Of a stretch of DNA of 64,000 nt, positions 58,008 to 64,000 are shown piece by piece. Under the pieces are notes generated by a model, which did not search any database, was not told the DNA's origin, and saw only the letters and a list, made by a program, of their open reading frames with translations. Within the stretch, counting starts at the first letter, position 1. Each line of letters begins with the position of its first letter. This DNA is from Paenibacillus ihumii (GTDB lineage: Bacteria; Bacillota; Bacilli; Paenibacillales; Paenibacillaceae). The translations under genes were made by a program, and so were the position numbers. The stretch is taken from assembly GCF_001403875.1 (NCBI RefSeq), contig NZ_LN884299.1, positions 1,984,117 through 2,048,116 of the forward strand, in the 5' to 3' direction.

Positions 58008-59336
58008 TCATGAATAGGATAACGCTTTAACTTTGGCTGTATTGGCCAGAATATCCTGGGCAACCTTGCGGCCGCTAGAGAACGCGCGCTCCGCCAGCTC
58101 GCCCTTGCCCTCGCAGCCGTCGCCGCAGAAGTAGAACGGAACCTGATCGAGCTGATTAGGCAGCAGCTTATTGGAATGGATATTCTTCACGCTGGCGACC
58201 ATGGCCTTCTTGGATACGCGCTTGACGGCTGTATTGTCGCGCCAACCTGGATAGTAAGTGTCAAACAGCGCTTCCATCTGCTGCGTCTTGCTCTCCAGAT
58301 ACTGCTTCTTCTGGTCTTCATCCGCGAAGTCGTCATTTAAATAAGCAATGCCCTGAAGCAGTTGACCGCCCTCCGGTACAATAGTATGATCCGTCGCCGA
58401 GACGTCGCTGATGAACAGCTTATTGTTCATATCGCTGATATAGTGGAAGGGACGATTGATGACCTTGGAGAAGCCCACATCGTATACAAGCACCTCAGTT
58501 GATGTATTGTTCTTGTAAGGCTCCAGCGCCGGTCCCCATGGCGTTGATTCGAGCAGCTTGGCAACCTGCTGTACCGGCATAGCGAAGATAACCTGATCGA
58601 AGACTAATGATTCGCGAGTTTTGGTGTTCAGTATGAATTTGTTGTTTTCCATAGCAATCGATTCTACAGGCTCTTTGCAGGCAATTTCCCAATCCGGGTT
58701 CCGCGAAATTTTATCGACAAGCTGATTCGTGATCGTCGACCAGCTGCCGAGAATGTAATTCACGGGCTTCTGGGAGAGGAACAAATTATGATAGTACTCG
58801 GCGATTACTTCGCCGGATACTCGTCTTGCCTCTTCCGGAGTGATAAAAAAATTAGAGCTGACCAAATGCTCCCACAGCTCTTTGACATCGGAGGAGGCAT
58901 TGAATTTGTCCAAATACTCGCCCAAGGTCGGATAATTCTTCAGCTGGTGAATATTAGTGATGACTGCGGCGACTTCGGCAACGAAACGGATTTTCTCCAT
59001 TGCCGTCAGCACTCCGGTCTTCATAATATTAACGAAATCAAGCGGAGCCGGAGTAAGCTGCCCATTCTTCGCATACACAACGTTTCGTTTGTCTACCTGT
59101 TTGCTATGAAAGCGAAGATTAAGCTCGTTCTCCATATCCAGAAGCGTATGTCTGTCAATGCCATAAACTGCATGTGCTCCGTAGTTTAACGTAAAACCTG
59201 ATTTCTCATAAGTAAAGGCTCTTCCCCCCAACTGTGGGCTACGCTCGAACAATGTTCCCTGTATGCCCGGACTGTCGGACAGATAAGCAGCGGCCGTTAA
59301 CCCAGCAAGTCCACCGCCAACAATCGCGATTCTCAT
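58008..59336 (-). CDS. FAD-dependent amine oxidase / phytoene desaturase-like oxidoreductase
   Basis: A 442-residue flavoprotein. N-terminal dinucleotide site IAIVGGGLAGLTAAAYL, then FERSPQLGGRAFTYEKSGFTLNYGAHAVYG, typical of amine oxidase/carotenoid desaturase relatives. The C-terminal FAD motif is FYFCGDGCEGKGELAERAFSSGRKVA. No carotenoid gene is adjacent, so the substrate is unknown. ATG after GGGAGGT. Monocistronic. Confidence 0.85.
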   Translation of the reverse strand: MRIAIVGGGLAGLTAAAYLSDSPGIQGTLFERSPQLGGRAFTYEKSGFTLNYGAHAVYGIDRHTLLDMENELNLRFHSKQVDKRNVVYAKNGQLTPAPLDFVNIMKTGVLTAMEKIRFVAEVAAVITNIHQLKNYPTLGEYLDKFNASSDVKELWEHLVSSNFFITPEEARRVSGEVIAEYYHNLFLSQKPVNYILGSWSTITNQLVDKISRNPDWEIACKEPVESIAMENNKFILNTKTRESLVFDQVIFAMPVQQVAKLLESTPWGPALEPYKNNTSTEVLVYDVGFSKVINRPFHYISDMNNKLFISDVSATDHTIVPEGGQLLQGIAYLNDDFADEDQKKQYLESKTQQMEALFDTYYPGWRDNTAVKRVSKKAMVASVKNIHSNKLLPNQLDQVPFYFCGDGCEGKGELAERAFSSGRKVAQDILANTAKVKALSYS

Positions 59337-59621
59337 TAGTCGTACCTCCCGTTCGTTTTGTGAAGCGGATATGCCCCCGCTTCTCGCAACAATTCTGCCC
59401 CGGATGATTTCGATGATCGAGGCATGGATTCATTACTAGTATATGCTATTCATGTAAGCGCGTCCATAGAAATAGACACGATTTGTTCAAAAATGAAATC
59501 GTATTCACCTAAGCTCCCGGCATAGCGGGCTTGACATGGCGATCGATAAAAAACCAGGCACAAATATAGGCGAATGCACATAGGATATATCGTTCATTAG
59601 AGATTGAAGGAGGAAAGCCAA

Positions 59622-60044
59622 TTGGCTGTCATAAAAACAAACTCCGAGGATGTCAAGCTGCTGGCAAGGCTGATGCGCGCCGAGGCGGAGGGGGAAGGAG
59701 AGCAGGGCATGCTGATGGTTGGAAACGTAGGCGTTAACCGGATTCTCGGCAACTGTCTGGACTTCAGGGGCATCCGCAGCATGGATCAAATGGTATTTCA
59801 GTCGCCGGGCGGATTTGAAGCGACGCAAAGGGGCTATTTCTATCAAAGGGCGCGCAATTCTGACATACGCCTGGCGCAAAGGGTGATTAACGGTGAACGG
59901 ATTTGGCCGGCGAGCAACGCTTTGTGGTTCTTCAGGCCTGCCGGAGAATGCCCGGGGACCTGGTACAATCAGCAGAACACAGGAAGATTCAAATCCCACT
60001 GCTTCTTTACGCCGACTTTTGAGAATTGTCCATCCGTATTTTGA
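59622..60044 (+). CDS. cwlJ: Spore cortex-lytic germination hydrolase
   Basis: A 140-residue spore hydrolase that degrades cortex during germination. It matches Bacillus CwlJ closely: VKLLARLMRAEAEGEGEQGMLMVGNVGVNRIL, then GYFYQRARNSD, NGERIWPASNALWFFRP and FKSHCFF, with the catalytic Glu in the RAEAEGEG segment. No signal peptide, as expected for a coat-located protein made in the mother cell. TTG start about 8 bases after AAGGAGG. Followed by gerQ, its known localisation partner. No clear SigE promoter could be picked out. Confidence 0.94.
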   Translation: MAVIKTNSEDVKLLARLMRAEAEGEGEQGMLMVGNVGVNRILGNCLDFRGIRSMDQMVFQSPGGFEATQRGYFYQRARNSDIRLAQRVINGERIWPASNALWFFRPAGECPGTWYNQQNTGRFKSHCFFTPTFENCPSVF

Positions 60045-60096
60045 CGGGAGCCTGCTCCCATAAAAAATCATATCGACTTAGAGGAGGTCTATATTT

Positions 60097-60573
60097 ATGT
60101 TCAATCCAAACTATCGGCCCGTCAGCTATAAAATCGGCAGCAGTCCAGCCGGAGCCTATGGCGGCGGAGGCGGTCAGCCGGCTTCATATCCAGCCCAAGG
60201 AGGCACGGCTCCATATCCGGCTCAGACGGGTGCAGCCTATCCGCCTCAGGTGCCGAGCGGCAGTCCGATGACGGCGACGGGAACGGTTGTGCCTACGGCA
60301 ATCCCTCAGTTCGAGCAATCCTACATCGAGAACATCCTTCGTTTGAACTTGGGCAAGGTAGGCACCTTTTACATGACCTACGAGAACAACTCCGAATGGA
60401 ACGCCAAGGTGTTCAAAGGAGTGCTCGAAGCCGCGGGCCGCGACCATATTATAATCAGCGATCCGGCAACGGGAGTCCGTACAATTCTGCTTATGGTGAA
60501 TTTCGACTACGCAACCTTCGATGAGCCGCTCGCCTATCAATATCCGGGAACGATCGGAAATCCGCCAAGATAA
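60097..60573 (+). CDS. gerQ: Spore coat/germination protein needed for CwlJ
   Basis: A 158-residue coat protein. The N-terminal half is Gly/Pro/Ala/Tyr/Gln-rich (PAQ and PYPAQ repeats). The C-terminal half has QSYIENILRLNLGKVGTFYMTYENNSEW and the end typical of GerQ. In Bacillus GerQ is cross-linked in the coat and is required for CwlJ activity. ATG after GAGGAGG, 52 bases downstream of cwlJ. Confidence 0.93.
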   Translation: MFNPNYRPVSYKIGSSPAGAYGGGGGQPASYPAQGGTAPYPAQTGAAYPPQVPSGSPMTATGTVVPTAIPQFEQSYIENILRLNLGKVGTFYMTYENNSEWNAKVFKGVLEAAGRDHIIISDPATGVRTILLMVNFDYATFDEPLAYQYPGTIGNPPR

Positions 60574-60614
60574 TACGGGTGAGGCTGTCTATATCCGGTA
60601 CAGCTTCAATAACA

Positions 60615-60651
60615 AGCAAGGCTGCCTTTGCAGGAAAAGGGCAGCCTTGCT
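60615..60651 (+). terminator. Terminator-like hairpin after gerQ
   Basis: AGCAAGGCTGCC and GGCAGCCTTGCT form a strong stem; the T-run is short (GATTTG). Confidence 0.6.
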
Positions 60652-60808
60652 GATTTGTAGGGGCTATTGCCGGGCACAAGCCGGCTTGCAGGAGCCGAAT
60701 CGCTAGGAAAAGCCAGCAAAAGCCATGCCCGGCTGTAACAAGTGCAACTTTCTGTGGAAAACAAAATAAATTAGACCTTTACTCTTGTCTGTTGTCATAC
60801 CGTGCCGT

Positions 60809-60836
60809 TTGACTGTGTAGTGTATAATAATATAAT
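60809..60836 (+). promoter_or_regulatory. SigA-type promoter of the CNNM/CBS gene
   Basis: TTGACT (60809-60814) and TATAAT (60831-60836) with a 16-base spacer. Confidence 0.6.
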
Positions 60837-60936
60837 TAGATGTAAAAGGTCATGAACCTGCCACAGTCAAAATTAATTCAAACCGCGAAGGAGGTGCACC
60901 TGTTCTCCGCTTGAATCAGCGGGAATAGGAAACGTA

Positions 60937-62259
60937 TTGACTGACCCTTTACCGAGTATTTATCATGTGGGACTTATGATTATATTAGTTCTGCTTAACG
61001 GATTTTTCGTATCGGCCGAATTTGCGATCGTGAAGGTTCGCGCAGGCCGTATCGATGCCTTGATCGAGGAGGGGAAGAAGAGCGCAATGACAGCAAAAGG
61101 GCTCATGAGCCGGCTGGACGGCTATTTGTCCGCTTGTCAGCTAGGAATTACGCTCAGCTCTCTCGGTCTGGGGTGGCTTGGCGAGCCGGTTGTGGCACGT
61201 CTGCTGAATCCGCTCTTTCAGCTCACGGGAATAGGGAGTACGGCTGCTTACACCATATCGCTAGCTACTGCGTTTTTGCTGATCGCCGTGCTGCACATCG
61301 TTTTAGGGGAGCTGGCCCCCAAGACCGTAGCTGTGCGCAATGCAGAGAAAGTTACGCTGCTGTCGGCGCGCCCCATGCAAGTGTTCTATCGTTTGATGTA
61401 TCCGATGATCTGGGTACTGAACGGCTTGTCGAACGGACTGCTTCGCATATTTGGCATTGAGCCGCTTAAAGAGCAGCACGATTCGGCCCACACCGAGGAA
61501 GAAATCAGGGTAATGATGAAGGAGAGCAGCGAGAGCGGCTTGATTGACAGTACCGAGATGTCGCTCGTCGACAACATCTTTGAATTCGCGGATACTACAG
61601 CACGAGAGATCATGATACCCCGTACCGAAATGATTTGTTTGTATACCCAGAATACTCTGCATGAGAACTTAGAAATCGCTTTAGAAGGAACACGCACACG
61701 TTATCCGGTATGTGCCAACGATAAGGATCACGTGATCGGATTTATTCATATAAAAGATTTGATACGTTCGAATTCCGCAAATTATCTGGATCTGCTGCGT
61801 CCGATCATGGCGGTGCCCGAATCAACACCGATCAGCGACTTGATGAAGCGCATGCAGCGCAACAAGACGCAAATCGCCATACTGATCGATGAATACGGCG
61901 GAACGTCGGGACTCGTAACGCTTGAGGATATCGTCGAGGAAATCGTCGGCGAAATTCAGGATGAATTCGACGAGGAACGGCCCGGCATCGAACAAATTGG
62001 CGAGAACGCTTATTCCATCGACGGGCTCATGCTGATCGAGGCGGTAAACGACAGATTCGGCTTTGAGCTGGATTCCGATGATTACGATACGATCGGAGGC
62101 TGGCTGTATTCCAGGATCCAGGTTCTGCCGCCGCAGGTTGGGCAGTCCGTGGAATTCGGCGGATATTCATATATTGTGGAACAAACCGACAACAAGAGAA
62201 TATCGCGCGTGAAGCTCGTCAAGCAGGAGCTTATCCCGCTGGAAGGAGCAGGCGCGTAG
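60937..62259 (+). CDS. CNNM/CBS-pair membrane protein (hemolysin/CorC family)
   Basis: A 440-residue membrane protein. The N-terminal DUF21/CNNM domain has about four helices (HVGLMIILVLLNGFFVSAEFAIVKV and onward to about residue 180). Two CBS domains follow (about 205-325; TAREIMIPRTEMICLY, GFIHIKDLI, IAILIDEYGGTSGLVTLEDIVEEIVGEI) and a C-terminal CorC_HlyC domain (about 345-430). The family is linked to magnesium or cobalt efflux and ion homeostasis; hemolysin is a historical name. TTG start with a weak AGGA site. Confidence 0.9.
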   Translation: MTDPLPSIYHVGLMIILVLLNGFFVSAEFAIVKVRAGRIDALIEEGKKSAMTAKGLMSRLDGYLSACQLGITLSSLGLGWLGEPVVARLLNPLFQLTGIGSTAAYTISLATAFLLIAVLHIVLGELAPKTVAVRNAEKVTLLSARPMQVFYRLMYPMIWVLNGLSNGLLRIFGIEPLKEQHDSAHTEEEIRVMMKESSESGLIDSTEMSLVDNIFEFADTTAREIMIPRTEMICLYTQNTLHENLEIALEGTRTRYPVCANDKDHVIGFIHIKDLIRSNSANYLDLLRPIMAVPESTPISDLMKRMQRNKTQIAILIDEYGGTSGLVTLEDIVEEIVGEIQDEFDEERPGIEQIGENAYSIDGLMLIEAVNDRFGFELDSDDYDTIGGWLYSRIQVLPPQVGQSVEFGGYSYIVEQTDNKRISRVKLVKQELIPLEGAGA

Positions 62260-62279
62260 CATAGATGATAATGAAGCTC

Positions 62280-62311
62280 AAGAAGGGTGCCCATTCGGGG
62301 GCACCCTTCTT
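62280..62311. terminator. Bidirectional terminator between the CBS gene and the anti-sigma gene
   Basis: AAGAAGGGTGCCC and GGGCACCCTTCTT form a perfect 13-bp stem. The right arm overlaps the last base pairs of the anti-sigma gene. Confidence 0.8.
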
Positions 62312-63164
62312 ATATATCCAGACCATTTGCAATCCCGAGCAGTTGACTCTTGCCCAGCTGACCGGCAGCCATAAAGTAAATATCTTCGATCATAAAGGTA
62401 ATTTGGGCTGTCTTCCCAGGGGTATAATAAGCCACTGTTCCGTTATCCAGCGTAAGCGTCTCGATATTCTCCTCATAGGGCATCCGGATGATCTCATCCT
62501 CCCTAAGGGTCCTGAACATCATGGTTAATTGCTCTCCGCTCCTGCTCTCGAACAATAGATATACGCCTGCGGCCGGGCTGTTCTCTTCCGGATTCGTGAC
62601 GAGGGCTTGACTGGGGATTAATTCAGCCGAATTAAACACATAGCCCTCCGGCAGGTAAGTGATTCTAGGCAGGGGGAAAGGGAGGCTGTCCCGCAACTCG
62701 CCCAGCTGCGTTTTCATGGACACAGGAAATGCCTTCGGACAGAGCTGTTCCTTCAAGCTCCTTTCGTCATTCGCAGAGTTCTGGGCGTACGTTACGCTGC
62801 CAGGCTCCGCTTTGCGTCCGTTGCCAAAAATGATCTGGCTCATTCCGTTCCCCCAATTTCTCAATTCCTGATAGATGGGAGAGACCGCCTCCGTCACAAG
62901 CGGCGGCGTAAACAATACCGCTGTGAACAAGACAAATACAGCAATCAAGGCGATTACCTCGAAACGGCGCAGCCATGCCCATCTATTCCGGCGTTTGGCC
63001 CGCTTCTTAAGCCGGGGCTGAATTCTGCCCCAGGATTGCTGCTTATAAGCATCCGTATATAGAGGCAGTTTCTGGGCGGCCTCCTCAAAAGCATCATCAA
63101 ACCAATCGTTAAACTCCGCGGGATATCCGGGAGCGCGGGGATGGCTTCGCTTCAATTTGATCAC
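62310..63164 (-). CDS. Membrane anti-sigma factor-like protein (DUF4367-type extracellular domain)
   Basis: A 284-residue protein with a cytoplasmic N-terminal part (about 1-65, acidic EFNDWFDDAFEEAAQKL then basic), one membrane helix at about 66-87 (VIALIAVFVLFTAVLFT), and an extracellular domain with DUF4367-like features (ITYLPEGYVFNSAELIPSQ, EQLTMMFRTL, TLDNGTVAYYTPGKTAQITFMIEDIYFMAAGQL). It overlaps the sigma gene by 56 bases, the usual sign of a sigma/anti-sigma pair. The start is taken as GTG 63164, preceded by AGAGTGGG. An ATG at 63230 lies deeper in the sigma gene. Confidence 0.75.
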   Translation of the reverse strand: MIKLKRSHPRAPGYPAEFNDWFDDAFEEAAQKLPLYTDAYKQQSWGRIQPRLKKRAKRRNRWAWLRRFEVIALIAVFVLFTAVLFTPPLVTEAVSPIYQELRNWGNGMSQIIFGNGRKAEPGSVTYAQNSANDERSLKEQLCPKAFPVSMKTQLGELRDSLPFPLPRITYLPEGYVFNSAELIPSQALVTNPEENSPAAGVYLLFESRSGEQLTMMFRTLREDEIIRMPYEENIETLTLDNGTVAYYTPGKTAQITFMIEDIYFMAAGQLGKSQLLGIANGLDI

Positions 63165-63723
63165 CCCACTCTTTAAACAGCATTTTTTTGATACCTTCCC
63201 GGGTACGGTACAGCCGCTGCCTGACGACATCCTCGCTGATCTGCAGCCTTTCGGCGATTTCCCGGTAGCCCAGGCCCAGCTTCCAGCGATACTCTATCAG
63301 CAGGCGATATTCCGGCTTTAGCTTATGCAAATACTCGATGATAGCTTCTTCCATCAGTTTCGTCTCCACCATCTGTTCGACGGAGCCGCTGGAATTTATA
63401 AACGGATCCATTTCTATATAAACACTGTCCGTATCCAAATGGTTACGGTACTTTTTACTTTTTCTTAAAAAATTGATGGCCGTGTTGCGCGTAACGACTT
63501 TGAGCCAGGATTTCATTCCGGCCTCGCTATCGAAGGCAGGCTTGTTCTCCACGACTTTAAGGAAGGCTTCCTGTATGATGTCTTCACTGGTTTGGTGATC
63601 CTTCACTATATAATAAACAGAGCCGTAGACAAGATCGTAGAAAGCATAGTAAATCTCTTCCTGAACGGTCTCTGCCAAGTCGTAAAAATCAGCGGCGAGC
63701 AACCACTTAAGGCGTTCCGACAT
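63109..63723 (-). CDS. ECF-type RNA polymerase sigma factor
   Basis: A 204-residue sigma-70-family factor. Region 2 is YYAFYDLVYGSVYYIVKDHQTSEDIIQEAFLKVVEN with AGMKSWLKVVTRNTAINFLRKSKK. Region 4 is LKPEYRLLIEYRWKLGLGYREIAERLQISEDVVRQRLYRTREGIKKML. It directs polymerase to a small stress or wall regulon and is presumably held by the anti-sigma protein encoded just downstream. ATG after GGAGAGGAG. Its own promoter was not confidently found. Confidence 0.9.
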   Translation of the reverse strand: MSERLKWLLAADFYDLAETVQEEIYYAFYDLVYGSVYYIVKDHQTSEDIIQEAFLKVVENKPAFDSEAGMKSWLKVVTRNTAINFLRKSKKYRNHLDTDSVYIEMDPFINSSGSVEQMVETKLMEEAIIEYLHKLKPEYRLLIEYRWKLGLGYREIAERLQISEDVVRQRLYRTREGIKKMLFKEWGDQIEAKPSPRSRISRGV

Positions 63724-63869
63724 GATTTTCTCCTCTCCAGTTCCCCGTAACGATAATTCATAAACACCTACTAAGCATTCTACATGATTTTTGCCTATAG
63801 AGGAATCTTTTGCCTGTTACCCTGAAGCCTTGCGTTAGATTGCAATTGTTTTCCGCTTCTTCCAGGGGG

Positions 63870-63898
63870 GTGACGCCATCGTGACTTTCATCTACAAT
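63870..63898 (+). promoter_or_regulatory. Possible promoter of the gene at the right edge
   Basis: GTGACG (63870-63875) and TACAAT (63893-63898), 17 bases apart, about 60 bases before the last start codon. Confidence 0.4.
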
Positions 63899-63960
63899 GG
63901 AGTAGGTTGTTGTCCTACATATCAAATACAGACACATCAGGAGAGGAGCTTTGCATTAAC

Positions 63961-64000
63961 ATGAAACGGCTAATATGGATGGGATGTTGGGCGTATCTGC
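63961..64000 (+). CDS. Start of a gene cut by the window edge (hydrophobic N-terminus)
   Basis: Only thirteen codons are visible, MKRLIWMGCWAYL, after the ribosome-site-like GGAGAGGAG. A membrane protein such as a transporter is possible, but this cannot be decided. Confidence 0.5.
   Translation, partial: MKRLIWMGCWAYL

Larger units (their letters stand above)
60574..60936. other. 363-base region between gerQ and the CNNM/CBS gene
   Basis: Contains the gerQ hairpin, then the promoter at 60809-60836 and a leader of about 95 bases with a strong but apparently unused AAGGAGG site (60888-60894). No gene is apparent. Confidence 0.6.

Overview
The window is a stretch of chromosome from a Gram-positive, spore-forming bacterium of the Bacillales, most likely a Paenibacillus or close relative. 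The evidence is a cwlJ-gerQ germination pair, a Bacillus-type pdhABCD operon, a XerS-type recombinase, a DUF3900 protein, strong AGGAGG ribosome sites and moderate GC content. TTG starts are unusually common: at least ten genes appear to use one. No rRNA, tRNA, insertion sequence, prophage or CRISPR array was seen.

Layout. 1-9000: the C-terminal end of a ThiF/MoeB enzyme, an OmpR-type regulator with a degenerate receiver, an NlpC/P60 wall hydrolase, thiN, an esterase, and the pyruvate dehydrogenase operon pdhA-pdhB-pdhC-lpd. 9000-9857 is a non-coding stretch with two kinds of tandem repeat. 10878-20450 is a carbohydrate cassette: a cytoplasmic GntR-HTH/solute-binding-protein fusion regulator, a sugar ABC importer (lipoprotein plus two permeases), an MDR dehydrogenase, two Gfo/Idh/MocA oxidoreductases and a PrpR_N-like/GGDEF-like/HTH regulator. 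20661-26996: VOC protein, nucleotidyltransferase-like protein, Nudix hydrolase, thyA-dfrA, topB and a HAD hydrolase. 27030-33643: ArsR-type regulator, MFS transporter behind an attenuator-like leader, then an operon of an orphan PhnC-like ATPase, a VCBS-type lipoprotein and a two-component system. 33771-40408: glycogen genes (glgC diverging from glgB-glgA) and a GH13 amylase. 40883-43210: a polar amino-acid ABC importer. 43405-44253: a c-di-AMP (ydaO/yuaA) riboswitch and its LysM/3D wall protein. 44413-50482: M50 protease, polysaccharide deacetylase, pyrK-pyrD with an LpdD-like gene, and moeA and mobB. 50541-57917: XerS, DUF3900, ldh, a second deacetylase preceded by a WalR-type box, an Asp-box lipoprotein, a small Cys-rich protein behind a TTGTGA-N6-TCACAA box, and a DUF2500 protein. 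58008-64000: a flavin amine oxidase, cwlJ-gerQ, a CNNM/CBS membrane protein, a sigma factor/anti-sigma pair, and the first codons of another gene.

How the parts relate. The clearest regulatory logic is in the sugar cassette: the fusion regulator's own promoter and the importer's promoter have the same layout (TTGACA, 17-bp spacer, -10) and carry the same 14-bp element just downstream of the -10. This suggests one repressor that senses the imported ligand with its own binding-protein domain. Oxygen/redox-type palindromes (TTGTGA-N6-TCACAA) lie before the Cys-rich small gene and pyrK, with a weaker one before ldh. Wall-related genes carry a c-di-AMP riboswitch in one case and a WalR-like triple repeat in another. 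All functions are inferred from reading the sequence; no database search was run.
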